Assembly: GCF_010993745.1 (NCBI RefSeq)
Contig: NZ_WOTN01000002.1
Coordinates: forward strand, 62,001-126,000
Reading direction: 5' to 3'
DNA: 64,000 nt
From: Fodinicola acaciae
GTDB taxonomy: Bacteria; Actinomycetota; Actinomycetes; Mycobacteriales; HKI-0501
The notes under the pieces were generated by a model. The model did no database searches. It was not told the DNA's origin and saw only the letters and a program-made list of their open reading frames with translations. Made by a program: the position numbers and the translations under genes. Positions 16,178-25,762 of the stretch are shown here, in pieces (position 1 is the first letter of the stretch; the number at the start of each line of letters is the position of its first letter).

Positions 16178-18064
16178 GTGCGTCGGGTGATCCGGGAGAA
16201 CGCGCCTGGCAAGCTGGTCGCCTCGTCGGCGAAGAAGTCGAGCCGAGGCCGCCGGCCGTGGCCGATGGTCGCCGCGCTGACGGCGAGTGTCGCGATGGTC
16301 GCCGCGGCGGCCAGCGGCGCGACGATGCCGGGGTCCGACATGCGGTTCCATCCGACCGGCCACTGGGTCTACAACACGGCTTTGCAGTCGGCCTTTCACA
16401 TGGACGGCGCCACGACGAACTTCGACGCGCGCGTGCCGGTGGCCGGTGAGCCCGGCAGCCAGGTCGTGCAGGACGACACCAACGGATACGTCGTCGGCCG
16501 CAACCGGATCACCCGCTTCGGTAAGTCGAACCTGCACGTACAGGGGACGCAGACGGCGCCGTCGGACGAGACTCCGTTGGCGATCGAGGCCGTTGGCGGT
16601 CCGTATCTGGTTTACCGGCAGTCCGGCAAGATCGTACGGCTCGGCGACAAGACGACGGTCGTGTCCGTCGGCGAGCCGGTCGGCGATCCGGTCGTGACCG
16701 GCGACGGCACGCTGTGGCTGTTGCGCCGGCAGTCGGGTTTGGTGTGTACGTTGGCAAAAGGCGCGACCGCCACGTCGACGTGTCCGGCCAAGCTTCCGGC
16801 CGGTCATTCCGGCGCGCTGACCACCGTCGCCGACAAGCCGCAGGTGCTCGACACGACCGCGGGTCTGTTGCACGCGGTGAGCACGCAGGGTCTGGGTGCC
16901 GGAAATCCGGTTGGTGTCAAGGTTTCCGGCGCCACTCGGGTCGCTCCGACGGACAGCAACGGCCGGCTGGCGTTGTTGGATCCGGCCACCGGTCGGCTGT
17001 CTTTCGTTGACACACAGGCGAAGCGGACGCCGGTGAACGTGGAGCTCGGCAAGGGTGACTTCGAGGGTCCACTGTGGACTGGTGGCACGGTCGTGGTGGT
17101 GAACCGTACGACCGGCACTTTGCAGACGTACGACGCGCAGGGGCACGCCAAGGCCAACCGGAAGATTCCGCCGAGCGAGGGTCAGCCGAGCATCGCGCGC
17201 GGCGCGGATGGCCGTGTGTATGTGCAAAACGGTGCCGGCACGCATCTTTTGGTGGTGGACAAGGACGGTCAGGTCGCGGACGCGCCGGTCGTCGGCTCGC
17301 CGGATCCGAGCGGTTCGCCGTCGCCGGGTCCGAGCCAGTCGAGCGAGCCGCGTCCACAGCCGTCCGTACAGCCGTCCGTACAGCCATCGGCGCGGCCGCC
17401 GGTCGAGCCGAGCCATGAGCCGCCGAACACCGGCCGGCCGAATCCAGGCACTGGCAGCACACACAAGCCGTCGCCGAGCCATTCGTCGCTGCCGGCGAGT
17501 GCGCCTGGCGCGCCGGGTTCGGTGTCGGCAAAGGCGGGCGACGCGTCGGCGACGGTGAGCTGGAGTGCCGCGGCGGCCAACCGTGCGACCATCACCAACT
17601 ACGTCGTGACCTGGTCAGGCGGATCGCGTACGGTCAGCGGCTCGTCCCGCCGCGCGACGATCTCCGGCCTGACCAACGGCCGTGGCTACACCTTCAGTGT
17701 TTACGCCAAAAACAGCGTCGGTCGCGGCCCGGCGTCTTCGGCTGATCCAGTCACTCCGGTGTCGCCGAAGAAGCCGAAAATCCACATCGAGCGTGGATCG
17801 AGCACCAGCAGCGACAACTGCGAAAAGCCAAGTTGTGCGTGGATCGACACGACATTGACCGGCTTCGAGCCAAACACGACCTATTCCATCACCGCGATCG
17901 GAAATGGCCGGGACTTCAGCGAGCCGTGCACCACGACGACAGACGAAAACGGCGACGCCACCTGTAACAAGACCCGATACGACGTGTCCGGCGCGCAGGT
18001 CTACGTCTACACCGACACCGACACGTACGGCCGCATAACGTCCAACACGATCACGTGGGAGTAA
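16178..18064 (+). CDS. Membrane-anchored beta-propeller/FN3 protein, copy 2
   Basis: 628 aa, GTG start. The TM and propeller region are nearly identical to copy 1, including long identical DNA runs such as those coding GEPGSQVVQDDTNGYVVG. It differs by a longer low-complexity linker (PSVQPSVQPSARPP and PSHEPPNTGRP), a single FN3 domain (APGSVSAKAGDASATVSW...) and a diverged C-terminal beta domain (PKIHIERG start, two Cys pairs). The tandem paralogue arose by duplication with later domain loss or gain. The stop is followed three bases later by the MoxR start, whose Shine-Dalgarno GGGAG overlaps this gene's end. Confidence 0.8.
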   Translation: MRRVIRENAPGKLVASSAKKSSRGRRPWPMVAALTASVAMVAAAASGATMPGSDMRFHPTGHWVYNTALQSAFHMDGATTNFDARVPVAGEPGSQVVQDDTNGYVVGRNRITRFGKSNLHVQGTQTAPSDETPLAIEAVGGPYLVYRQSGKIVRLGDKTTVVSVGEPVGDPVVTGDGTLWLLRRQSGLVCTLAKGATATSTCPAKLPAGHSGALTTVADKPQVLDTTAGLLHAVSTQGLGAGNPVGVKVSGATRVAPTDSNGRLALLDPATGRLSFVDTQAKRTPVNVELGKGDFEGPLWTGGTVVVVNRTTGTLQTYDAQGHAKANRKIPPSEGQPSIARGADGRVYVQNGAGTHLLVVDKDGQVADAPVVGSPDPSGSPSPGPSQSSEPRPQPSVQPSVQPSARPPVEPSHEPPNTGRPNPGTGSTHKPSPSHSSLPASAPGAPGSVSAKAGDASATVSWSAAAANRATITNYVVTWSGGSRTVSGSSRRATISGLTNGRGYTFSVYAKNSVGRGPASSADPVTPVSPKKPKIHIERGSSTSSDNCEKPSCAWIDTTLTGFEPNTTYSITAIGNGRDFSEPCTTTTDENGDATCNKTRYDVSGAQVYVYTDTDTYGRITSNTITWE

Positions 18065-18066
18065 CC

Positions 18067-19032
<966 letters not shown>

Positions 19033-19034
19033 GA

Positions 19035-20177
19035 ATGGCCAGGCTGACCGGTCGCGGCATCGCGCTGCTCGTCGCCGCGGTCGCGCTTTTCGCCGCTGGC
19101 CAGTGGTTGCTTGGCTTTCCAGTCCTGGTCGTGGTCGCGGTGATCGGCTTTGGCCTGGTGTTGGCCGCATTGCTGGTCGGCACGCACCGGCCGAAGGTGA
19201 CGGTGACCCGCGAGGTCTATCCGGACCGCGTGCAGCGCGGTGGCGCGGCGGTCGGCCGGTTGCGCGTACACAACCCCAACACCCGTTGGCAGGCCGGGTT
19301 TTCCGCTCGTGACCGGGTCGGCACGATCGTGCGGCAGGTGGTCGTACGTCCGCTGCGGCGCGGCGCTTCGGCCGACTACAGCTATGAGCTGCCGACCGAC
19401 GTACGCGGCCGCCACGTCGTCGGTCCGCTGACGCTGGACCGCGAGGACGCGCTCGGTCTCGGCCGCGGCCGGGTCACCACCGGCGACACCGCGACGCTGT
19501 GGGTGCAGCCGAAAACCTGGCCGATGCGGCCGATCGCGGCCGGCCGGCTGCGTTTGCATTATGCCGGGCCACAAACGGCGTACTCGCTGCGCGGATCGCT
19601 GGACCTGCGCGAGGTCCGCGAGTACGTGCCGGGTGACGAGGTGCGACACCTGCACTGGAAAGCCAGCGCGCGCACCGGGAAGCTGATGGTCCGCGAGTAC
19701 GTCGACCCCAACCTGCCGCGGTTCACCGCCTTGCTCGACACCCGCGCCGACCGGATGCCGGCCGAGCTTTTCGAGGACGCCGTCGACCTGACGGCTTCTC
19801 TTGTCATTTCGGCGATCCGCGCCGACTATGGCTGCCGGCTGCTGACGACGTGCGGCGTCGACATCCAGGCCGAGCCGGCGGCACAGCGGACCGGCCGGCA
19901 GTTTTTGGACACCCTGAGCGAAATCTCGCTCGCGACCGACGAACGACCACTGCTGCCACGCGAGCTGGCCGGCGCCATGGGCGGCGGACTTGTCCTGGTG
20001 CTGTCCGGCATGTCGGAGGCCGACCGTACGCAGATCGTCGCGGCACGCGAGCGTTTCGCGACGGTCATTGTGATCGCGATCGGTGCGGCGGTCGAGCCGG
20101 TGCCAGGCGTACAGACGATCCTCGCGCGGTCGGCCGCCGAGGCGGTCGAGCGCTGGAACACGGTGGTCACTCGATGA
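19035..20177 (+). CDS. DUF58 domain protein (MoxR partner)
   Basis: 380 aa. Two N-terminal TM helices (GIALLVAAVALFAAGQWLLG and VLVVVAVIGFGLVLAALLVG) lead into a beta domain and the DUF58 signature LREYVPGDEVRHLHW-like stretch (EVREYVPGDEVRHLHWKASA, residues about 198-217) with following MVREY. The rest resembles a von Willebrand A-like fold. The ATG follows the moxR stop by two bases; the stop overlaps the next ATG (ATGA). Role: membrane-side partner of the MoxR ATPase. Confidence 0.88.
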   Translation: MARLTGRGIALLVAAVALFAAGQWLLGFPVLVVVAVIGFGLVLAALLVGTHRPKVTVTREVYPDRVQRGGAAVGRLRVHNPNTRWQAGFSARDRVGTIVRQVVVRPLRRGASADYSYELPTDVRGRHVVGPLTLDREDALGLGRGRVTTGDTATLWVQPKTWPMRPIAAGRLRLHYAGPQTAYSLRGSLDLREVREYVPGDEVRHLHWKASARTGKLMVREYVDPNLPRFTALLDTRADRMPAELFEDAVDLTASLVISAIRADYGCRLLTTCGVDIQAEPAAQRTGRQFLDTLSEISLATDERPLLPRELAGAMGGGLVLVLSGMSEADRTQIVAARERFATVIVIAIGAAVEPVPGVQTILARSAAEAVERWNTVVTR

Positions 20178-22315
20178 AAGCACGCGTCGTCGCAGCGCTG
20201 GTGGTGGCCGCCGCCGGAGTCGCCGGACTGTTCTTCGCGCCGGTTTTCGGCCTGCTGCCGCTGTTCCTGCCGATCGTCGCGGTCGCCGTCGCCTGTTACG
20301 CCGCGGTCGAGCTGTGCACGCGGGTCGCTTTCCTGACCGCGTGGAGGCCGCTCGTCGTGCTGGTCTTCGGTCTGCTCGGAGTTACCGAGAGCGTGTTGTG
20401 GCCGACGACGCTTTTCGGCCTGCCGACGGGTGAAACCGTACGCTCGCTGGTCGTCGGCGTGACCCAGTCGTGGCAGCTGACGCTGCAGTCGACCTGGCCG
20501 GCGCGGCCCGATCCAGAGCTGCTTTTGTTCGTGCCACTGGCCGTTCTCGGCGCGGCGGTGCTCGGCCTGGAGCTGACCAGGTGGGCCCCGGCCGCGCTGC
20601 TGCCGAGTCTGGTGATCGTCGGTTTCAGCCAGGCATACCAACCGCTCACCGGTTGGCTGGCCGCCGGCGGCGCGGTCGGCTATGCCGTGGTGGCGGCCGG
20701 TGTTCTGTTGATGTCGCGGGAAAACCTGCGGTCGGTCCGGCAGCCGCGCGCGTGGGCGCCGGCGGCGATCCTGGCCGTGGTCGGGACGGTCGCGGTGACC
20801 ATGCTGGATCCGGTCACGCCGGCGGTTTCGTTGCGGCAGAACCAGGTTTCCGCGCTGCCCGCGGTGGTGAGCAGCCCGCTCGACGACCTCGCCGCCGCGT
20901 TGCGCCGGCCGGATGTGCCGGTGTTTTCGTACACGTCGGACGGAAAGGTCGACCGCTGGCGACTGGTCGTGCTGGAAGGCTTCGACGGCGCCAGCTGGAC
21001 TCCGTCGTCGGACTTTCGCCGGATGGGCAGCACGGTCAGCCTGCCGCCGACCGTCACCGTGCCGACGGTGAAACGAAAAGCGTCGGTGTGGCTGCCCGGC
21101 TGGGACGCGCCGTTCATCCCGAGCCAGTCGCTGCCGACCGCGATGACCGGCCCGGCGCCGTGGCTGGACCAGGACGCCGGCGTGCTGCTGGTGCCCGGCC
21201 AGGCGCGCGATGTCCACTATGGACTGACCTGGCAGGAGCCGGTGGTCGACGCCGCCGCGCTGTCCGGATCCGGCGTCGACTCGCACGCCGACAGCGGTTT
21301 CGCCGGGGTGGGGACGATTCCGGCCGGCATCTCGGAGCTGGCGAGCACCGCCGTCCATGGCATCCGACCGTCGTTTCAGGCCGCGCTCGTGCTGGAACGA
21401 TATCTGCGCGACAACTACAAAGTCGCGACCGGCGCGTCGCTGCCGACCGGTGCCGGCTGGCCGCAGCTGACGACTTTTCTGTTGAAGAGCAAGCGCGGCA
21501 CCAGCGAGCAGTTCGCCGCCGCGTACGTGGTGCTGGCGCGGATCCTCGGCATTCCGGCGCGGATCGCGGTCGGCTATCGCGGCGAGGTGGCCGCGCCGGG
21601 CCTGCCGGTCACCGTGCACAACCGCGACATCCTGGCCTGGCCGGAGGTCGCCGTCGCCGGCGTCGGCTGGGTCCCGCTCGACCCGACGCTCAGCGCCGCC
21701 GGCTCCGGCACCGCCGCCCGTACGGACACCGGCCTGGCCGCCGCGGCCGACCAGGCCCGCCAGAACCTGCCGCCGGCCACCGAGCTGCACGATCCGCCGA
21801 TGCCGGACGACCCGGCCGCCGCGCCGCCGACCTTGCCGGATTTTCGTTGGCTGGTGCCGGTTTCCCTGGTGCTGCTGGTGCTGGTCGTGCTGGTCTTGAT
21901 CGGCATTCCGGTGGCGAAAGGAATGCGCCGCACGCGGCGTCGCCGCGTGACCGGCTCGGCCGGTGTCGTCGCGGCCTGGGCCGAGGCGCGGGATTTGTTG
22001 CGGTCACATGGAATGTCGGTGACCTCCGGCATGACCGCCCGTGACGTCGCGGCGGTCTGCGACCGCAACGGTCCGCCGGTCGGCGAGCCGCTGCGCGTAC
22101 TCGCCGTGCTGCTCGACTCCGCGCTGTGGTCCGGCGAGACCTTGCAGGGCGGCGCCGTCGAAGCCGCGTGGGACGCCGTACACCTGATGCGGCGTGGACT
22201 TTCCCAGCAGCCACTGCGATCTCGCCTCCTGGCCGCCTTCCGTCCGGTCGGCTGGTGGCCGCTAGCTGCCACCTCGTTCCGCCGCCTGAGGAGCCGCCGC
22301 ACACTACCGGCATGA
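20174..22315 (+). CDS. TgpA-like membrane protein with inactive-looking transglutaminase domain
   Basis: 713 aa. Six to seven N-terminal TM helices (to residue about 215), an extracellular transglutaminase-core domain, a late TM (LVPVSLVLLVLVVLVLIGIPV) and a cytosolic DUF4129-like tail. The nucleophile segment reads RGTSEQFAAAYVVLARILG where active enzymes have GxCxxFA, so Cys is Ser. The His segment reads RDILAWPEVAV where active enzymes have DxHAW, so His is Leu. The fold signature GIPARIAVGY and GWVPLDPT are intact. It probably acts as a binding or structural protein. It is coupled to DUF58 and to the YbaB-like gene by ATGA overlaps. Confidence 0.85.
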   Translation: MKARVVAALVVAAAGVAGLFFAPVFGLLPLFLPIVAVAVACYAAVELCTRVAFLTAWRPLVVLVFGLLGVTESVLWPTTLFGLPTGETVRSLVVGVTQSWQLTLQSTWPARPDPELLLFVPLAVLGAAVLGLELTRWAPAALLPSLVIVGFSQAYQPLTGWLAAGGAVGYAVVAAGVLLMSRENLRSVRQPRAWAPAAILAVVGTVAVTMLDPVTPAVSLRQNQVSALPAVVSSPLDDLAAALRRPDVPVFSYTSDGKVDRWRLVVLEGFDGASWTPSSDFRRMGSTVSLPPTVTVPTVKRKASVWLPGWDAPFIPSQSLPTAMTGPAPWLDQDAGVLLVPGQARDVHYGLTWQEPVVDAAALSGSGVDSHADSGFAGVGTIPAGISELASTAVHGIRPSFQAALVLERYLRDNYKVATGASLPTGAGWPQLTTFLLKSKRGTSEQFAAAYVVLARILGIPARIAVGYRGEVAAPGLPVTVHNRDILAWPEVAVAGVGWVPLDPTLSAAGSGTAARTDTGLAAAADQARQNLPPATELHDPPMPDDPAAAPPTLPDFRWLVPVSLVLLVLVVLVLIGIPVAKGMRRTRRRRVTGSAGVVAAWAEARDLLRSHGMSVTSGMTARDVAAVCDRNGPPVGEPLRVLAVLLDSALWSGETLQGGAVEAAWDAVHLMRRGLSQQPLRSRLLAAFRPVGWWPLAATSFRRLRSRRTLPA

Positions 22316-22665
22316 CCGAGCCGAGGCACGTTTCCAGCGCGGGTGCGGAACTGGCCGACATCGCGGAGACCGCGGAATCGGCGGACGGGCTGATCCAGGT
22401 GACCGTCGGAGGACGCGGTGAGTTGCGATCTCTGTGGCTCGACCCGAGAATCTACCGGCTGCGCGACGCCGCCGAGCTCGCCGAGGAGATCCGCCGCACG
22501 ATCGCCTCGGCCGTCAGCGCGGTCCGGCGACGCGCGTACGACCTGCTGAAATCCGGCCTTCCGCGGGACACAACCGCGGACACGGTCGACCTGTATTTCG
22601 ATCCGGTGCTGTCCGAGCTCGATCGGATAACCGGCAGCCACCGCGCGGAGTCGAGGAGCCGGTAA
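22312..22665 (+). CDS. YbaB/EbfC-like nucleoid protein family member
   Basis: 117 aa. Central pattern VTVGGRGELRSLWLDPRIYR followed by a helix AAELAEEIRRTIASAVSAVR matches YbaB/EbfC, dimeric DNA-binding proteins; in ESX loci such proteins often precede substrate genes and may instead act as small chaperone-like proteins. ATG overlaps the transglutaminase stop (ATGA), and its stop TAA overlaps the next ATG (TAATG), placing it firmly in the operon. Confidence 0.75.
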   Translation: MTEPRHVSSAGAELADIAETAESADGLIQVTVGGRGELRSLWLDPRIYRLRDAAELAEEIRRTIASAVSAVRRRAYDLLKSGLPRDTTADTVDLYFDPVLSELDRITGSHRAESRSR

Positions 22666-22985
22666 TGCCTTACGACCTGCACATGGAGACCGCGGCGGCT
22701 GGTCAGAACGCGCAGAATCTCGGCACGATTTCCAGCGCGATCCAGCAGGCTTGGACGACCGCTCACGCCGCGATCATCTCGGCCGAGGCCGGCTTGGGCA
22801 ACGGCGAACTGGGAATACTGTTCATGTCCAAGTACCGGCCGGCTGCTGACGCGGTCAACGACGCCACCCAGCGGCATACCGATGCAGGCGTACGGCTTTC
22901 GGTGGCGGCGAAGGAAAGCGTCAACACCTACCAGCTGGCCGACGAGGCCTCGCGGCAGAAGTTCAGGGAGCTCACCGGTGCCTAG
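22665..22985 (+). CDS. EspC/WXG100-like small secreted protein candidate
   Basis: 106 aa, all-helical, in the size range of EspC-like ESX substrates. It has helix 1 (NAQNLGTISSAIQQAWTTAH), a turn around GNGELG, and helix 2 (AADAVNDATQRHTDAGVRLS). It ends with TYQLADEASRQKF, which contains an exact YxxxD (Y-Q-L-A-D) type VII secretion signal. No central WXG is present. It is coupled to the upstream YbaB-like gene and overlaps the following large protein by 8 bp, as expected for a heterodimeric EspC-type partner. Confidence 0.7.
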   Translation: MPYDLHMETAAAGQNAQNLGTISSAIQQAWTTAHAAIISAEAGLGNGELGILFMSKYRPAADAVNDATQRHTDAGVRLSVAAKESVNTYQLADEASRQKFRELTGA

Positions 22986-25275
22986 CCTGCCGGCTCCGCC
23001 AGGAGCGAGTCCGCCGGGATCGCTCTGGGACGAGGTGGTCAGGCGGCTCGGCAAGGATCCGCGACCGCTGGACAGCGAGGGCTCGGCGCGCGGGTTGGAG
23101 CAGGACTGGAACAACGCGAAGGACACGATCACCACTGACAGCAAGCAAATCAACGCGCTCGCCGGCCAGGTGCCGACAGCGCAGGACGACGGTCCGGGCC
23201 GGATCCTGCAGAACAGCATGATCCAGATGGTTGAGCAGCTCGACCAGACCGCCAACCAAATGGCCGGCCGCGCCGCCTCAGCCGGCCGGTACGCCGGCGT
23301 GCTGAACAGCATCAACGTGTCCATCCGGGACAACATTCAGCGCAACCAGAACGCGTACGACACAGCGATCGCCTCAGGCGTACGCGGATATGCGGCGGCG
23401 CGCCAGATCGCGAACGTCGTCGCCAGCGCGATCCAGACAACACTGGACTGGGCCAGGACCACCCTGGAGTCCGACGAGGCCGCCGATCCGACCGCCTCCA
23501 CCATCCCGCCAGGTGGCCAGCACAGCGCCGCGGACATCCTGAAACGGGCCAAGGACGGCAACGCCTCGCCACAGGAGATCCAGACAGCGCTGAATCTTCT
23601 CAAGCAGGTCAACGACAGCGCGGCCGACGGCAAGCTCGACAAGACCGAGATGAACTTCCTGGACCAGACGATCGGCGCGCTGGACAAGGACTATCTGCAG
23701 CTGGCCGGCAAACTCGACAGCGCGCCGGACGCGAACAAGATCCTCGGCAACAGCCTTGTCGTCCTGGGGAACAAGGACCTCGGCGGTGGTCTGCTGTCCT
23801 CCGGTGCCGGCACACAGAACTCACCGCAGTTCGGTCTGCCGCCTGGGCTCAGCCAACTGGTCACGCAGAACCAGGTTGACGTGCGTGAGGACGCCAATCT
23901 GGGAACCGGGAACTCGACGACGACATATTCCCTGAAGGACGAAGCGGGATTCCGCGGCCTGTCGACGCTCCTTGGCGCATCCACTATGACCGGCAGCGCC
24001 GAGTTTTCGCAGAACCTCACGAAACGTACGGCCGAGATCGCAGCAGCGCAGCTGAGCAGCATGAAGTCAGGAGTCGGTGACTCGCATTCCGCCGCCGGCC
24101 TGCTCAACGATCGAGTCGCACTCTCCAAGGACATGCAGAACGTGTTGTCGGCGTCGACGCGTAACCACGAGGCCGATGCCGATCTTCTGCAGCATGACCC
24201 AAACGTGCTGAGAACCTTCGCGAAATTCGACTGGGATGACAAAGGTGCGGCCGCGTCCGGCCTGATGACCTGGATTGGCGAGGACGGAAAACTGCCGCCC
24301 GACACGGCCGCGTACAGGCTTGCGCGGGATGCGTCGATCGGCGTGTTCGACACGCTGCAGGACCGTGGCGGATACGAGGACCTCTTCTACGGAGCCAAAC
24401 ACAACACCGAGTTGGCTGGCGGACTCGAACAGGTCGCACGAGGCAACTTTTCCGCATTCGCGAATGGAAGCATCCCCGATCTCGGTGATCCGGGTTTCAG
24501 TCCGCAGGACCGTATCGACAGCCGGACTGGCGCATTGCAGATCGGCGCTACTGACGCCAACAACCTGCTGTCGGTCGTCGCAGCCGCGCCGGACAAGTTC
24601 CATGACCTGGCAACGGCGGCTGGTACGTACGACGCGAAAATCCTGGACGACGTCGTTGCCGGGCGGCTGAGTCCGACCGCCGGAGCTCTCCAGACCGCGA
24701 CCCTGGACGGCCAGCTCAATGCCGCGTCCGGCATCGCGCACAGATACGACACGTCCCTGCCCGCGGACTCCGTCAGCACCAACTTCTGGATCAACTCAGG
24801 TAAGAACCTCTCGCATTTGTTCGCGGACACCCACATCGGACCGACGGATGCGAGAGCTCTCACGAAGTTCGCCTTCGCCGAAAGCGCCGAGATCGCCAAC
24901 CAGTTCGGCGGCACCTCCGCAAGCGATCCGACCCAGCCGCATCGGACCATCAACGACGACCAGTTGGGGAGAGTGACGCAGGGCGCCTATGACTACCTGA
25001 GCGCGACCGTCCGATCGGGTCATTATCCGGCCGAGCTCGCGCCGTACGTCAGGGATTACCACGGACACAAGTATCTGGCTGACATTAGTTTCATAGCCAG
25101 GGATCAGTCGGGGCAGCGGCTACTTCGAGAGGCCGCGATGCACAGTAGCCAGGGCGCGAGCTACGTTGCCGACTATTCCAACACCGAGTTCCAGTCGACG
25201 CAGACCTCCGAACGCCCGCTGAACGAGGTGCCGAAGAAGCCGGACCACAGTTGGGATTGGCTGAACGGCGGATAG
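22978..25275 (+). CDS. Large helical ESX-associated protein, putative substrate
   Basis: 765 aa, GTG start (VPSLPAPPGASPPG). Residues about 20-170 are helical with heptad-like content (GLEQDWNNAKDTITTDSKQI, MVEQLDQTANQMAGRAASAG) like the N-terminal helical domains of PPE/Esp-type substrates. The remainder is alpha-rich with repeated segments (LKRAKDGNASPQEIQTALNL, DILDDVVAGRLSP-like), compatible with the TPR-repeat-region proteins seen in actinobacteria. No catalytic motif or signal peptide. It overlaps the EspC-like gene, its likely secretion partner. Last gene of the eccD operon; a palindrome follows the stop. Confidence 0.65.
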   Translation: MPSLPAPPGASPPGSLWDEVVRRLGKDPRPLDSEGSARGLEQDWNNAKDTITTDSKQINALAGQVPTAQDDGPGRILQNSMIQMVEQLDQTANQMAGRAASAGRYAGVLNSINVSIRDNIQRNQNAYDTAIASGVRGYAAARQIANVVASAIQTTLDWARTTLESDEAADPTASTIPPGGQHSAADILKRAKDGNASPQEIQTALNLLKQVNDSAADGKLDKTEMNFLDQTIGALDKDYLQLAGKLDSAPDANKILGNSLVVLGNKDLGGGLLSSGAGTQNSPQFGLPPGLSQLVTQNQVDVREDANLGTGNSTTTYSLKDEAGFRGLSTLLGASTMTGSAEFSQNLTKRTAEIAAAQLSSMKSGVGDSHSAAGLLNDRVALSKDMQNVLSASTRNHEADADLLQHDPNVLRTFAKFDWDDKGAAASGLMTWIGEDGKLPPDTAAYRLARDASIGVFDTLQDRGGYEDLFYGAKHNTELAGGLEQVARGNFSAFANGSIPDLGDPGFSPQDRIDSRTGALQIGATDANNLLSVVAAAPDKFHDLATAAGTYDAKILDDVVAGRLSPTAGALQTATLDGQLNAASGIAHRYDTSLPADSVSTNFWINSGKNLSHLFADTHIGPTDARALTKFAFAESAEIANQFGGTSASDPTQPHRTINDDQLGRVTQGAYDYLSATVRSGHYPAELAPYVRDYHGHKYLADISFIARDQSGQRLLREAAMHSSQGASYVADYSNTEFQSTQTSERPLNEVPKKPDHSWDWLNGG

Positions 25276-25294
25276 GCCCGAAGTCTGCGGCCGT

Positions 25295-25350
25295 GAACTC
25301 GACGTTGTCGACATCTCCTCCGGCGTGTCGGCGTCCAAAACGTCGAGTTC
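25295..25350. terminator. Long inverted repeat between convergent genes
   Basis: GAACTCGACGTT (25295-25306) is perfectly inverted at 25339-25350 (AACGTCGAGTTC) with a 32-nt loop. It lies between the converging substrate and YbaB-like genes, so a bidirectional terminator or a dispersed palindromic element is likely. There is no U-run. Confidence 0.5.
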
Positions 25351-25368
25351 GTAGGCCAGGAGCGAAGG

Positions 25369-25662
25369 TTATGCGGACTCCTCGGGGAAAAGTTCACCGG
25401 AGCGCACCGCAAGGTCCGCCTCGAGGAGCGTGGCGGCGGACTGGATCGTCGCGTTGATGGTCGCGGCCAGTGCCACCGAGTCGGCCGTACGATAAATCCG
25501 CTCGTCCAGCTCCAGCTCAAGCAACTCGCCCCGCGCGTTGACGGTCGCGCGTACGAGGCCGTCCGGTGAGTCGGCGGTCGCCGACATTTTCGCCGCCTCG
25601 TCGCGAAGCGTACGCAGGCGATTGGCGATGTCGGCGATCGACGCGTAATAGCTGGCGGACAT
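25369..25662 (-). CDS. YbaB/EbfC-like protein, second copy
   Basis: 97 aa from MSASYYASIADIANRL. The pattern LVRATVNARGELLELELDER followed by SVALAATINATIQSA is the YbaB/EbfC fold signature, as in the copy at 22312, though sequence similarity between them is modest. The open frame extends further upstream but overlaps the divergent mycP start region. It is transcribed opposite to both neighbours and ends beside the inverted repeat at 25295-25350. Confidence 0.65.
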   Translation of the reverse strand: MSASYYASIADIANRLRTLRDEAAKMSATADSPDGLVRATVNARGELLELELDERIYRTADSVALAATINATIQSAATLLEADLAVRSGELFPEESA

Positions 25663-25762
25663 GGTGGCGATGGTGTCACGACACCACCAGCCAAACCGGC
25701 CCGCTGACCGGTAGCTGTCAGCGCCACCAGAACCGTAGGCCACCAGGGAATCATCGACAAAC

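Noticed and set aside
14435..17482. 1015-aa antisense open frame across the two FN3 genes
   Set aside because: Arg/His-rich shadow of the duplicated plus-strand genes; the sense proteins have clear domains and coupling.
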